64,000 nt of DNA from Delphinus delphis (GCF_949987515.2 NC_082684.1:153998044-154062043), one strand, 5' to 3'; positions 1-11,700 are shown, counted from the stretch's first letter. Program-made: numbers and translations. Notes: generated from the letters alone by a model not told the origin.

Positions 1-424
1 GAAGAGAGAGACTGAATTTGCCTTTTCTTCATGTTTTTATTCCATTCCAGTCCCCAGTGGATTGGATAGTGCCTGCCCATACTGGGGAGGACAATCTTCT
101 TTCCTTGGTCTGCTGAATCAAATGCTAGTCTCTTCCAGAAACACCCTTACAGACACACATCTAGAAACAATTCTTACCTTCTTTCTTTCTGCTATAGAAT
201 ATGTCCTGAGACAATGAATTGGCATGATATTTTCTGATTTGAGCACAAGCTCTGGGGTACTTGGGTTAGCTGGACTTACATTTTGTATCCCCTGTGAATT
301 AGTATTTCTTAGGAAGTGGGTTTCAGAATACTGGTTTCCATGATCGAAATATGTTTGGGAAATTCCTCCATAGAATATACGCCTCATGTGGACAGGCTAC
401 GTTTTCATGGCAATATGCTTAGCA
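1..424. other. Unique non-coding DNA
   Basis: No repeat family, RNA gene or convincing exon is recognised. The open frame across this stretch has no known motif and no splice-site framing. It is AT-rich ordinary mammalian DNA. Confidence 0.6.
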
Positions 425-492
425 TCTAAAATTATGCACCTACCCTGGCACATGGTTGACACTCGCTAAATATTTGTTGAACGACTGAATCT
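425..492 (+). mobile_element. LINE L2 3' end fragment
   Basis: The stretch reads like the L2 3' terminus: 'cctggcacatggttgacac' followed by 'aaatatttgttgaacgactg' matches the usual 'cctggcacatagtaggcgctcaataaatatttgttgaatgaatg'. Only the last 70 bases or so remain, as is common for this very old 3'-biased family. Inference from remembered consensus. Confidence 0.6.
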
Positions 493-2340
493 AGGAAAAC
501 TTTTCACCTTCACATATTTTCCTGTTTAAGGTCTTGAAAAATCGATGAGGGACACTTGCTTCACTTTTTAAAATTCAGTCTTTACTCTGTCATTTCTGGG
601 GAACCTACTTTGGGAAGCCCTTCTGGAAGATATCTTCTTGTCTGGCTCCCATGAAAAGGAGGGCAACTTTGATCATTAAAAGGCTTTGGAGGAGGAGGCA
701 GTCGTAGTCATGTTGATGGTGGGGTTTGCTTCCTGTTTCCAAGATGTTGAAAAGCATAGAATGCTGCGTGAAGAGGCACTTGGGGATTCTTCCTGGACAG
801 CAAACAGCTCTTACAAAACAACCATTTGATGAGCTCAGTACAAATGAATCGGAAACATATGAATTCAATTTCCCTTGAAACCCATGTGACTTTAACAATT
901 AAACATCATCACGATTAGTAGGGAAACAAATACACAACAGGGATTTCATGGAGTCCAAACATTGGAGAACATGTCTGAGGTCTTCCCTGAGCCCCAGATG
1001 GGGTCATTCCCATAGAACACGGGGAGTCTGGCTGTTCTACTGGTGACAGGAAAAAAAAACATCCTTTTTCCATTGCAACCTGTTGGGGACATGAGGAATG
1101 ACTCTCCCAGCAGCTCCGTGGAGGAGAAATGGGTATTTTCTTAAAGATGATGGGTGGAGTAGAGTTAGGATTCGGGAGGATTATAATTTTCTGTTTATTA
1201 CACTGATAATGTACCTGGAGAGATAAAGTGCACAAGTGTTGGGTATGTGTCTGTTTTACAGTCACGCTCTCCAAGGAACTCCAATCTCTCCAAAGGCATT
1301 ATCTCATTTGTTTTTATTATTTGTGCCCAAGAGGCGTATGTGATTATTCCGGTTCCACATTTAGGAGCAGAACCTGTGGCCAAGATCGCACAGCTGGCCC
1401 ATGGACCGGCCAGACAAGAGTGAACCTCTCCAGCTCTCAGCCTGATGATGTCCACCTCTGGATCCACCTGCCTCTGGATTAACAAAGCCATGTACAGCAT
1501 TACTATATATTAACTTGAGATTGGGTCTCCCAAGGGGAATTCTGGCTCTTGCCAGTGAAGCTGTAGCACTGAGCAAACGGCTAAGGAAGATACAATTAAT
1601 TTTTCCCTCATGAGTAAAATCATTCTATAAACTATCTCAGCAGCCTCTGGGGCTGGATGCAAGACACTGAATTATATATCACTGAAGCTGATCTTTCCAT
1701 CACACAGCTCGAGGCCAAAATGAAAACCCAAAAGGCCATATTATCGCATGTCAGTATCCTAACTTAATGGGTGTGGCAGTTTTCTAATTGGTTCAGACAT
1801 GGGGGAAAACCTTGGGCCCCCCCTCACTTCCTTTCAAAAGTATGGTAAATGTATTCTTTTTGCACCCATAGGGACTAGTCTGTATGATCTAATGTTTGGA
1901 GCTTTCTATATCTATTTCATCTTTCTCAAATATTTTTTCCCCACAAGATGATCCTTCAGGGTTTATTTAATATGATATTTTAAAGCTTGAGAGAAATTCA
2001 CAGGTGACCCAAATCAGTAGTTCTGAATCCTGGCTGAGCCTTAAACTCATGGGAGGGGGCTTTAACCAAAAAATACCAAACTGAGAAGTACTGGTATGTC
2101 TGCTCTGAGAAGGGGCAGTTCCTCAAATCTTCCAGGTGATTCCTATGGGTGGTAGAGAGCAAGCACTGACCTACACCTGCTCCAACACATTTGCTAGAAA
2201 GGTGAAGCAGCTTCCACACTGACCGCCATGGTGCTTTCTGTTCCCATGATTTGTTCATTTCAAAATGTATCCATGTGGACACCTGTTTTAAAATGTACCT
2301 GGGATTTGTTTTAATCTGATGTATTAAGACATACAGACAT
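493..2340. other. Unique non-coding DNA
   Basis: About 1.8 kb with no recognised gene or clear repeat. Several overlapping open frames exist on both strands between 915 and 1576, but none has a domain, a signal peptide or exon-like borders. A weak MER5-like similarity near 2010-2110 is too poor to call. A C-run lies at 1819-1825. Confidence 0.55.
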
Positions 2341-2356
2341 AGAAATGACATTCATG

Positions 2357-2741
2357 GCTTCCCTGGTGGCGCAGTGGTTAAGAATCTGCCTGCAATGAGG
2401 GGACACGGGTTTAAGCCCTGGTCTGGGAAGATCCCACGTGTCGCGAAGCAACAAAACCCGTGCACCACAACTACTGAGCCTGCACTCTAGAGCCCGCGAG
2501 CCACAACTACTGAAGCCCACGTGCCACAACTACTGAGCCCTCGCACCACAACTACTGAAGCCTGTGCTCCTAGAGCCCATGTTCCACAAGAGAAGCCACT
2601 GCAATGAGAAGCCCGAGCACCGCAACGAAGAGTAGCTCCTACTCACTGCAACTAGAGAAAGCCCACAGCTAGAGAAAGCCCGTGCACAACAACAAAGACT
2701 CAATGCAGCCAAAAATAAATTTTAAAAAAAGAAAAAGAAAA
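2357..2741 (+). mobile_element. CHR-type tRNA-Glu SINE, full length
   Basis: The element starts with the tRNA-Glu-derived head 'gcttccctggtggcgcagtgg', with a B-box-like 'acgggtttaagccctgg' near 2407. It runs through repeated 'ccacaactactga' units and ends in an A-rich tail with aaaaag units. It is flanked by a 16-bp target-site duplication, agaaatgacattcatg (2341-2356) and agaaatgacagtcatg (2742-2757), with one mismatch. That is the product of L1-driven insertion. The internal 'ccacaactactgagcc' motif occurs in about five tandem copies, which lengthens this copy relative to the usual CHR-1 form. CHR SINEs are known from cetaceans, hippos and ruminants. Confidence 0.95.
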
Positions 2742-2757
2742 AGAAATGACAGTCATG

Positions 2758-3105
2758 ATGGAAGAAGTTTCTAGTCGCAGACGCCTAGAAACCAAAGACC
2801 GAGCATGCCATGTAGGGTCACCTGGGGAAGCACCAGGACCAGCCAGGAGGCAGGGAGGAGGGAGCAAGGGGGATGCATGGGCAAAAGTCTTTATCTCACA
2901 GGAAGGAATGACCAAGGCAAAGTAAGCAAGCTGAACAGCTTTAGGACTGAGTAATTTCATGAGTTCAACAAGCTCTGGGGTGTATGGATGGCTCCTCCTT
3001 ATCCAGTGCCTGGCCCTGTGGTGATTTAGGACAGGACAATAGTGTCCTTGAAACAGAGCAGGACCCTATGGTCCTTTCCCTCCACCATGTCCTCAGCCTG
3101 CATTT
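2758..3105. other. Unique non-coding DNA
   Basis: About 350 bases between a SINE and an LTR. No gene or repeat is recognised. Confidence 0.5.
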
Positions 3106-3727
3106 TGTCTCTGGAAAAACTTTAGCCAAAGAATAAGTTTAATCAGAGAAGTGAGAAAATGCAGAAACGAAGGAAAACAGTCCAACAAGACTAAATAATA
3201 ATAGTTTAGTTATCAAGCATAGTTAAGGACCTTTAGTTCCTTCTCAAGGGCTATAGATAATATTCTGAGCCATATCCTGTGAGCTGTCTTGTAAATACTG
3301 AAACCCCTACCGGGTGGAAGAAGTTAACTACATAATAACCAGACTATAGCCGTGACATAAGCTGCCACAATTCTGAGAATTGGCCTCAAAGGAATGGGAA
3401 TGAACGGACCCTGGAACTGAAGATCAACTGTACTTGAAACAATCAAGATGACACCGGTCAGACCACTGCATGACCAATTTCAAGATGACGGTCAGGGCTG
3501 ACTGTGCTGTTTCTGCATGTAGCCCCCTCCCTCTGCCTATAAAAACTTTTACCCGCTGGTTGTCTTTGTGGGGGGAATCTGCCTCTGGCCAGGAGTCCAC
3601 CCTCTCCCCCTCCCCCTCCCCTCCTCCCCGGTTGCCAGCATCCAAAGTAAAGCAAACTTCCCTTTCCACCAACCTTGTCTCTTTGTTGGCTTTTGAGTGG
3701 TGAGCAGCTGGACCCACTTCGGTAACA
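3106..3727 (+). mobile_element. Endogenous retrovirus LTR, probably solo
   Basis: The block has the architecture of a class I (ERV1-like) LTR. A long U3-like region is followed by a TATA box 'tataaaaa' at 3538-3545. Next come a C-rich tract at about 3599-3630, a poly(A) signal AGTAAA at 3646-3651, and a U5-like end 'gtctctttgttggcttttg...ggtaaca' finishing in CA at 3727. The 5' border is put at the TG at 3106, but no target-site duplication matches, so the border is approximate. No gag, pol or env sequence follows, so it is most likely a solo LTR or an LTR with a lost body. The open frames inside it carry no retroviral motif. Confidence 0.7.
3538..3545 (+). promoter_or_regulatory. TATA box of the LTR
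   Basis: The perfect TATAAAAA motif sits about 108 bases upstream of the AGTAAA poly(A) signal, the usual spacing for a retroviral LTR R region. Whether it is active now cannot be told from sequence. Confidence 0.5.
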
Positions 3728-4059
3728 TCGTGACTGCGGGAGTCTGATGGAAGGATGCAAATGGGGCTATGGACTCATGACTGCTCAGTTTGTAAATCAA
3801 AGACACACACACAGGTGAGTCTCTTACTCTCTCCAGGAATTAGCTAAACAAGGGAGGGCAGTCCCTCCTCTGATCCACAAAGTCCCAAGATGCCAAAGCA
3901 TCCCAAAATAGAGAAAAAAGTTAAACACATGTTCAATACAGTATTACCTTAGCCATCAGAGTGCTAATGGTCACGAGGGTAAAATAGTAATAAAACGTTT
4001 TGACTAGATGTTTTCAGTTTACACACAGTTTTCAGGTTGTCATATCCTTCCTAGAAAAT
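3728..4059. other. Unique non-coding DNA
   Basis: About 330 bases after the LTR. No retroviral primer-binding site or coding sequence was recognised and no gene is seen. Confidence 0.5.
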
Positions 4060-4198
4060 CTATTAGGTGCACAATAATACCATCATCTACTGATATGGAC
4101 ACCAAGGCAGAAAGAGAGAAAGTGACATTGTTTCCTTGTAGGGGAGTTAGGATTTGAAACCAGATCTTTTGACTCTTAGCACCCAGCTCTGGCCATGC
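4060..4198 (-). mobile_element. MIR SINE fragment
   Basis: Read in reverse, the stretch carries the MIR core: a degraded 'attttacagatgaggaaactgaggc' region, then 'aaagtgac', 'ggatttgaaaccagatc' and 'tttgactcttagcac'. This matches the reverse MIR order. It is diverged, as expected for a repeat shared by all mammals. Confidence 0.55.
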
Positions 4199-4970
4199 CC
4201 ATCCCTGTCTGATGGGAGCCTCTGAGTTTTCCTCTAATAACTGCCAGGCAGAATGGCTGTCGACGGTTTACAAAAGCACAGCAATTTGTCTCCCACTGTG
4301 GCCGGTGATACTGGCCTGGGTATGTCCCGCTAGAAAACTGGAACAGGAGCGAGCTCTCTGCATTTCAGAGCAAGAAGAGAACATTCCCCCAGTGCTTCAG
4401 GTCGGATGTGTGAGATTTTCCTTGAAGAGCATCATTAGAAAGGGTGTCTATATATCATATATAAATACTGACAGGCCAGCCACAGAGACTGTTGTAGATT
4501 TTGACAGACAAGACTGGGAGCTCCACTAGCGAGCAAGTGGGCACCTTGTCATGTATGTGCACTTCAATGAGATGAAAATGTATCTGTGACTCTGGGTCCT
4601 TCCTTACCATCCTTCTATGGCTATAAGGACATCCAACAAACATTTAGACAGAGAACCCTTTAACCTGCTTCTCAGAGGCAGTGAATCAACTCAGAAAAGT
4701 AATTCAACCCTCACTTCCAAGGTACAAGGAAAGGGAGGAAAAACTGTTTCTTTAGATTCCATCCTCCCCACGGAACCATTTGTCACTTTCCTCAGAGAGT
4801 CTGCATCAATCCCATCTGGACCACTTGCTAGAACAAACATGGTGGAAACGGAAGCTGGTAACATCCATCCTTGGTGTAGCAAGGAGGAGACTCTGGAAGC
4901 ATGAAACCTCAATACAATACACCCTTCTGTGCCAGCGGATGGGGCCCTGAGCACTGCCCCTTCTTGGTCC
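4199..4970. other. Unique non-coding DNA
   Basis: No repeat is recognised. Open frames of 105 and 95 codons occur on the plus strand (4212-4529, 4617-4904) but have no identifiable domain, no Kozak or splice context, and ordinary composition. Confidence 0.5.
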
Positions 4971-4971
4971 T

Positions 4972-5440
4972 ATGTCACCATAGCCAAGATGTGGAAGCAA
5001 CCTAAATGCCCATCGATAGACGAATGGACAAAGAAAATGTGGCCTATCCGTACAATGGAATATTTTTCAGCCTTTAAAAAAAAAAGAAGGAAATTCTGCC
5101 ATATGTGACAGCATGGACGGACCTCGAGGACATTACGCTGAGTAAAATAAGCCAGTGACAGAACAACGCGTATTGCGTGATTCCGCTTATATGGGGCATC
5201 TAAGATGGTGAAATTCATAGAATCGAAAAGTAGAGTGGTGGTTGCTGAGGGCTGGAAGGAGGGAGAAATGGGAACTTCCTAATCAGTGGGCATAAAGTGT
5301 CAGTGAAGTGAGATGAAAAATCTCTGGAGATTCTGTACAACATGGTACCTGTAGTCAACAATGATGTACTGGACAGTTAAACATTTATTAAGAGTGTAAG
5401 TATCATGTTGTGTGTTTTTTCCACGATATAACGAAGTAAG
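4972..5440 (+). mobile_element. Old L1 (L1M-type) 3' end
   Basis: The left part is the C-terminal ORF2 region in DNA form: 'aagatgtggaagcaacc', 'caatggaatatttttcagcc' and 'gctgagtaaaataagccag'. It is followed by an L1M 3' UTR ending near 'tgttgtgtgttttttcc'. There are many substitutions and the frame is broken. It is 5' truncated, and no clear target-site duplication is visible, which fits an old insertion. Confidence 0.85.
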
Positions 5441-6474
5441 AAAACATGAACTCTAAATTGCCCTTGTTCTGATCCATTCACCCCTCCTGCTGTCTCTAGG
5501 CCACCATCCCTCCACTGGATTCTCACAGAAACCTCATTTCCGTCCTCTTATGAAATATTGAAAAACACGATGGTTCCCAGCTGGGCACAAAAGCTTGGAG
5601 AACAAGGGATAAACATTCTCCTCCTACTTCTTCGAACCACAGGAAAACACTTGAACTTCAGTTGCCTCAGAATTCTCTCCAGAGGAAGAATCCAGCCCCC
5701 AGGCAGTCTTGCTGAAGCCGCGAAGAGACTAAGAATCTCTTGAGGAGACAGAGCAAAGAGCCCAGGGAAACCCCTCATCTCCCCTGGCTTTGTGGTTTTT
5801 ACCAAATAATCAAACACACATTTCCTATTTCTTGAAACATTCTGGGATGTGCCATTGCGTTTTAACATCATGTTTAGAGAACACAATATTTATCCATTAG
5901 CAGTTTTCTGTCAGTGCGTATTAAAATGACAGGCTAACGTTAATGTCATATCAAAAGTTCAGGAGCCTTTTGAGTTTGATATTAAGTTATTGAAAGCAAT
6001 TATTCTCTTTCTAAAAGCCTTTTATTTAGAACATCTGCTGTTACATTATTGGACCTAGATTTCATGGAATGTAAAAGACCTTTAATTTAGTTACATTTGT
6101 AAACCATAAATATTAGTGATTTATACCTCATAATCATTCTTCCAGTGACAATGGCCAAACTATAACTTTATACAAAGCCACTTGTAATTTTAACAGACAT
6201 TGAAGGCATTGCAAACTGTTGTTATGCAAACGTCTGCATACAAGATAGGAGTTCCGCCAGGTACCACGGTTCACGTTCCTATGTGGGAATCCATCTCTCA
6301 CCATGGACCTTCCCAAGCTGCTTTCTCAGCATTTACCCCTTTCTTAAAGCAGGCAGTAGCTTCACCGTCCAAAGCTCATGTAGGCTAAATAAACACTGAT
6401 ACTGATTTGTGAATATCTTGCTCATTTTTCTTCTAAAATCATAAGCTACAATGTTAGGCTTTGTCTCTTTTCCT
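5441..6474. other. Unique AT-rich DNA
   Basis: No gene is seen and only ordinary AT-rich sequence is present. The part from about 5930 to 6180 is free of repeat signatures and contains several homeodomain-like TTAATT/ATTA cores. It could be a conserved non-coding stretch, but no alignment is available. Confidence 0.45.
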
Positions 6475-6600
6475 CTCGTTCTTTCATTCATTCAACAGAT
6501 GATCCCTGAGCATCTTCTAGGTTCCAGACTAAACTTGGCTCCAGGGTTACCATTGTGAAAAATCCAGATCCCGTTTGTGAACTGCCCTTAGGAAGACTGT
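6475..6600 (-). mobile_element. LINE L2 3' end fragment
   Basis: The text 'ttcattcattcaacagatg...gagcatcttctaggttccag' is the reverse of the L2 terminus. It is followed by degraded L2 3' UTR as far as 'tgtgaactgcccttagga'. Confidence 0.6.
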
Positions 6601-7614
6601 ACTTTGAAAATGAATTTATTACAAGACCAGCAGAATTCATCACAACATACACCATTATAGCAGAGCTTACTCATTTGTCATGTAATGTTATCATTTGCAT
6701 ATTCATGTTTTATTAGTTCATTGGAAGCACAATTAGCAAAATCGTCTTAAATACTTTAAAAAGTCCAATTCCTGTTGAAAGGACATATACAGCTGTCTGT
6801 AAGTAAATAGAGGTTTTGGAAGATGCAAGAAAATTGTGTCAAATGTCTGTCTCTGAAATTTGTTGATAATGACTCAAAAGACTTCGATTTCTCTTTAGCA
6901 AACTGTTGTTTTCTTCAGAAGAGGAAAAAATGCGTGTATCAGATGGAATGAGAGGTGTGCACAGTACGAGAATAATGCCTAACTTTATAGCAAGCCTTTA
7001 TGGCTTGCTGTTCCATTTTGATTACAGCTTGTCGACTGGTCGTACTGGAGCATTTATATGATTTGTTCTCGTGCCCAATCATTGTTCTTCCTTCTCCATT
7101 TTCTGCTCTTCTTTATCACCATAGTGTCTCCTTTTGGTCTAGTAACCTGTGTGATCTTTGCTCTCAGATATCATTAGCATTTCTCCTATAATTTCTCAGT
7201 GGTCTCACATCAGCTGTTTTTCACACATCTGAAAATTTGGAGAAATAAATAAATGCACGGAGACCGATAGGCTTCTTGTAAGCAGTTCCCACTAACCACT
7301 CATCTGTTCATGCCAGCAATTTGCAAGTAATATGGTGTGACTTTCATATATTCCCTGCATACTTACTCTCACTGGACACCTGAAATTACATAATTGCATG
7401 AAAATTGTACCTCGCTCAACCTGAGGGAAACACATATCACTGGTTTATAGGGAGAGGTATTAGCAAACCCATAATCGTGTCTAAGGAAGTATAGAGAGAG
7501 TATTAGTGAGATTAGCATTTTCTGTCAAAAGTACCATTTCTGGATTTGCAGAGTATATGAGTCAATTGAAATATTCTTTGCACAAGTTATAAAGAGAAGA
7601 GAAGGTAGTATGGT
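6601..7614. other. Unique AT-rich DNA
   Basis: About 1 kb without a recognised repeat, gene or RNA. A plus-strand open frame at 7000-7191 is short and featureless. Confidence 0.5.
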
Positions 7615-7762
7615 GAGGTGGGAAGGGGTGGGCTTTATAGACAGACGGGTATGGATTAAAATTTCTATTTTGCTTCTTCCTAATATTAAGATAAGGCTCA
7701 CCCAGCTTCACTTTTTTACCTGTAAAATGAGGATAATAAAACATATATCCTAATACACCACA
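7615..7762 (+). mobile_element. MIR SINE fragment
   Basis: MIR landmarks appear in order: 'gggtatggattaaaattt', 'cagcttcacttttttacctgtaaaatgagg' and 'ataataaaac'. It is diverged and lacks the tRNA head. Confidence 0.6.
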
Positions 7763-9114
7763 CAAAAAGGATAGTTTCTATCCTTTTTCTTCCTTCGAGG
7801 GAAAAAACAAAACAAAACATGTGTTTAAAATATGCACCACTCAACACCATCAGACAGGAATAATTTAAAGTACCAAGTTTGAGTTGATACATTTGGAGAC
7901 GGAGACTATTAAATTTCCTTGTTCAGAAGAAACATAATTAGCATGATTAGTTTGGAATTTTTTTCATGCCAAATTTGCTTTCTAGTCCTAAAATAATGTT
8001 GTGCAAATTATTGGCAAGTTGTTTCGTGTTCATGCTTAATAAAAAGAGAAGAAAATCTTTTTCTTATGCTTAAATGCCTATTTAGTTCCATGTGGGCCAT
8101 TTCCTTTGAACCGAATGCAAATGAGTCAGGGTTGCAGCTATTTCACAATCTTCCTTTAATCAAGATCACTACAAAGCATCAGCCCACTGGGTGATGGGTG
8201 ACATAAATCATATTCACTTAATTCTGTGTTTCATTAAAGGATTTAGCACTTTTATGAACCAGAATATCTGGGTCAATGCCATAGAAACTTCGATCAAATT
8301 GCAGAGCTTATAGATTCAGTGATCTGTAGATCATCGTCTGAGATAAAGATGAAGTTCTGCTCCCCCGCCTCACACTGGCCTTATTAGTACATAGTTACCT
8401 TTCAAGAGTTCAGGGCTTTGGAAGGGGCCAGTTGGATCCTGGCCCCAGAATGTAAAGGAGAAATCCAGATCTCATAAAACGTTCTGGACATGGAAGAATA
8501 ATCATCTCTGCATTCTTTTTTTCCCCACACAGTTGAAATACTTCTATGATTTCTCTATTTGCCTGTTTTCTCAACAATCCTAAAAGACAAAATTGGCAGT
8601 AAAAAAAAATACACTAAAGAATACTGTCTAAATGTCCCTTTTCACTTAATACTGTCTACCCTGGGAGAGTTTTTTTTTCTTTTTTATTCCTATAAGATGA
8701 GTCAAATATGACAACCCAAGCCTGAAAATTTTCCCATACTTCCACACTTCAAGCACTTCTGTATAATATCTAAATATTTATATTTCCTTTTCAAATGACA
8801 GGCCCAAGAATGTTTCTGTAATATTCATGAGAACATAGAAATTGTTAAGCATCTTTGCCTCCTGAAGAAGGGAAATGAGAAAATCTGGGAAGAAGGATTG
8901 AGCCCAAAGTTTACAAAGGTTTCCAACATCTAAGTGGTTATCATCCAGTCTTGACTGGATTGTCTACGTTTTATAATTCCCTGGGCCTGACAGTAATTTG
9001 TGGTGGTGGTTCTCATTCTGTCTTGCTATTTGTGGTTTGGAAACAATAGATCCTTTTTCTTTGTCAATCTCTGCTACTTCTTCATAAAACGTATCTCATT
9101 CAGTTATAAAGCCA
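7763..9114. other. Unique AT-rich DNA, possible conserved non-coding segment
   Basis: About 1.35 kb with no recognised repeat. Around 8080-8260 the sequence has higher complexity, including the octamer-like 'atgcaaatgag' at about 8116 and 'gggtgacataaatcat'. A long run of A at 8601-8609 and of T at 8671-8679 are the only simple sequences. No gene is seen. Confidence 0.4.
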
Positions 9115-9265
9115 TAGAGCCCTAGAATTTGGAATTCTGGGGAACTCAAGAGAGACTTTATTTCGACTCCTCATTTTGTTGTGGAAAAATCGAAGCCTTT
9201 GAATGGTGGGAAGACTCACCCAGGCCCACACTGCAGAGCTGGGACTAAAATGTGTAAATGGCAAC
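9115..9265 (-). mobile_element. Possible MIR-like ancient SINE
   Basis: In reverse it resembles the MIR/MIR3 core: 'ctcattttgttgtggaaaaa', then 'gaagactcacccaggccca', then 'cagagctgggactaaaatg'. The match is weak. Confidence 0.35.
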
Positions 9266-9517
9266 GTCTGCATTTTCTCTCGAGAGCGAGCCTTTCACAT
9301 TCAAGTTAGGAGACATGTTCGGGTCCTTTCTGATCATTCTCTTTTTAGCATCGGTATTAAGGCAAGTATCTGTTTAAATGTTAAGCAAAAAATAAGAATA
9401 GGACCAATTTGTGCTTTGCTTTGTTTTGGCTCCACTTAATTTCAACCAATCTCTAATATTTCACTTTTTATATTTTCTTTTTTCTTCTTGATACGAATTT
9501 TTGAAATTGAAATTCAT

Positions 9518-9548
<31 letters not shown>

Positions 9549-9884
9549 ATTGTTCACTGTTTTGCTCTTCTTCTCCTTCTATGACAACTTCTCAAAGCCA
9601 AAATATCATTTGGGGCTTTGTTTCCCCACCATGTCAGAAAAATAAGTGTATTTTGCTCCTCTGGATTAGCTATAAAGAAACTCATTTTATATACACATAT
9701 ATAATTTAGCCTTAAAATATATATGTCCAGTCATGATACTGGCTGAGTGCAGGGATTATAATAGTTTGTATGGTTCATCAGCTGAATCATACTTAATAGC
9801 TGCATCATTTATAACACAGTATTTACACTTAGTGAATCAATTCATTTCTTAGTAAATGCTCAAATCGGTGACTGGCGTTTTTGA
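9266..9884. other. Unique AT-rich DNA around a CA/TA repeat
   Basis: No gene or mobile element is recognised on either side of the CA/TA array listed separately. Confidence 0.45.
9516..9548. repeat. (CA)n(TA)n microsatellite
   Basis: About twelve CA units run directly into four TA units. This is a typical mammalian dinucleotide array. Confidence 0.9.
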
Positions 9885-10050
9885 ATCCAAATACCCAACG
9901 TTAAGTCTTAACTCCACTCCTTTCTAGCTCCCTGACTTAAGGCAAGTCATTTAGCAACACTGAGTCTCAGTTTCCTCAACGGTACAATAACAAGAGCAGT
10001 AGGAACAATAATGATCTTCTCACCCCTCTCACAGGGCTTCAGTATCACTA
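9885..10050 (+). mobile_element. MIR SINE fragment
   Basis: The signature 'tttttgaatccaaat', 'tagctccctgacttaaggcaagtcattt', 'ctcagtttcctcaacgg' and 'acaataat' follows the MIR consensus order in the plus direction. Confidence 0.7.
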
Positions 10051-10201
10051 CTCTTTTTACCTGTAAGGGAAGGTTGTGCCCTGGGATGCCCTGTCCACCG
10101 CTATCGCCCCCACTGCCAAAACACGTGCCAATTAGCTAAAATACACCAAAAGCTTCCCGGATCTATGCAAGTCAGGTACAGGTTTGACTTAAAACACTTT
10201 T

Positions 10202-10581
10202 GCGCTACTCAGCCCTAAAAAAGAACAAAAGAATGCCATTTGCAGCAACATGGATGCAACTAGAGAGTATCCTACTAAGTGATGTAAGTCAGAAAGACAA
10301 ATACCAGATGATATCACTTATATGTGGAATTTAAAATAGGACACAAATTAACCTATCAACGAAACAGAAACAGACTCACGGACATAGAGAACAGACTGGT
10401 GACTGCCAAGGGGGAGGGGGTCGGGGGAGGGATGGGGTGGGAGGCTGGGATTAGCAGAGGCAAACTATTATATAGAGAATGGATAAAAGATAAGGTCCTA
10501 TTGTATAGCACAGGGAACTATATTCAATATCCTGTGATAAACCAGAATGGAAAAGAATGTGAAAAAGAATATGTATGTATG

Positions 10582-10615
<34 letters not shown>

Positions 10616-10690
10616 ACTGAATCACTTTGCTGTACAGCAGAAATTAACACAACATTGTAAATCAACTATACTTGAATTAAAAAAATTGAT
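10202..10690 (+). mobile_element. Artiodactyl/cetacean L1 3' end
   Basis: It begins in the last codons of ORF2 (frame reading like 'MPFAATWMQLESILLSDVSQ'). It continues through the L1 3' UTR ('ctattgtatagcacagggaac', 'cactttgctgtacagcag') to an A-rich end. The 5' truncation and the near-duplication 'aaaacactttt' (10191-10201) versus 'aaaaccacttttt' (10692-10704) mark it as one retrotransposition event. A TATG/TA array has grown inside the 3' UTR. Confidence 0.88.
10571..10615. repeat. (ATGT)n(AT)n array inside L1
   Basis: About four ATGT units are followed by about fourteen AT units in the L1 3' UTR. Similar AT-rich arrays recur at the same place in other L1 copies of this window. Confidence 0.9.
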
Positions 10691-10704
10691 AAAAACCACT
10701 TTTT

Positions 10705-11479
10705 CTATACCATTGCTTATATTTCTGTTTTGAAGCAAAGTATGAAACTTTGAAGGGAAAGGTGACAAGATATCAACAGTGTTTTTTATTTTGCATCCGA
10801 GACATAATGGGATAGTACTCGTTAGTGTAGCAGAACCTCTTGTGAGGAGATATGTATTCAGCTCTAACCCCTGTCATGGCAGAAAACCATCAAATTGCCT
10901 CAACTCCAGATGATAAAGAATGAGACTGAGGAAGAAAGATCTGTCCTGAAAAGAGAGTCATCCTAGAAATCCAGAAACTAGAAGGCCCAGGGGAGAGGTT
11001 AAGGCTACAGCCCAATCTTGTCTTAATTTTGTTAATCAGACTTTTGTTAGCACAGGACACTATTTGCAAACGCTGGAAAAAATCAGAGCCTGTGAATAGG
11101 GCCCGGGACACATCATTACTTTCATTATCACCGAGGAGCAATTTCTCAAGCTGACTTCCTAAAAGGCATTTGGGCTTCTGTCTCCTGTATGAAGATAATT
11201 ATTTCTGTCACGATGAATAATTTAACCACCATTCCCAACTGCCACCCTCAGACCACTCACGGCTTTCAAAGAAGGAGATCACTGCTTTGTAACATAACAG
11301 GTTCTCTATTTTATGGACCTGGCAGAAAACGGAATGAAAGAAAGTGTTCCCAAACCTTCCATCCCCATTTGTTGGTGTCACTTGGCTTTTTCCAGTGTAG
11401 AATCACATTAGCACTGAATGTTTCCTTGGACAATGACAGGAGCCTGATTAAGTCAATACGGTGATCCAGGCACACAGAA
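10705..11479. other. Unique non-coding DNA
   Basis: No repeat or gene is recognised. An 91-codon frame at 11189-11464 has no identifiable feature. Confidence 0.45.
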
Positions 11480-11599
11480 ACTACACAGAGTGAGGTTTCA
11501 GACCTGGATTTATCTCCTGATGAAATTATTTGCTTTAATCTCTCTTTACACCTCTCTAATTCTAGTGAAAATGTTGCCTAATAAAAGTCCAGGAAGTGA

Positions 11600-11692
11600 A
11601 GTTCTTGGCCTGGAGCCGTCCCACACTGGCTGGGTAACCTCACACCCCTCGGGGCTCTGTTTCTTCATCTGTAAAATGGGTCTGGTGACTTA
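11600..11692 (+). mobile_element. MIR SINE fragment
   Basis: The text 'actggctgggtaacctcaca', 'ggctctgtttcttcatctgt' and 'aaaatgggtctggtgac' is the MIR middle part. Weaker similarity extends left to about 11480. Confidence 0.6.
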
Positions 11693-11700
11693 AAAGACTG

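Noticed and set aside
2010..2110. MER5-like similarity
   Set aside because: Only scattered short matches and no end sequences. Below what I can support.
3424..3812. Possible retroviral coding remnants near the LTR
   Set aside because: The open frames there are LTR-derived and lack gag, protease, pol or env hallmarks.
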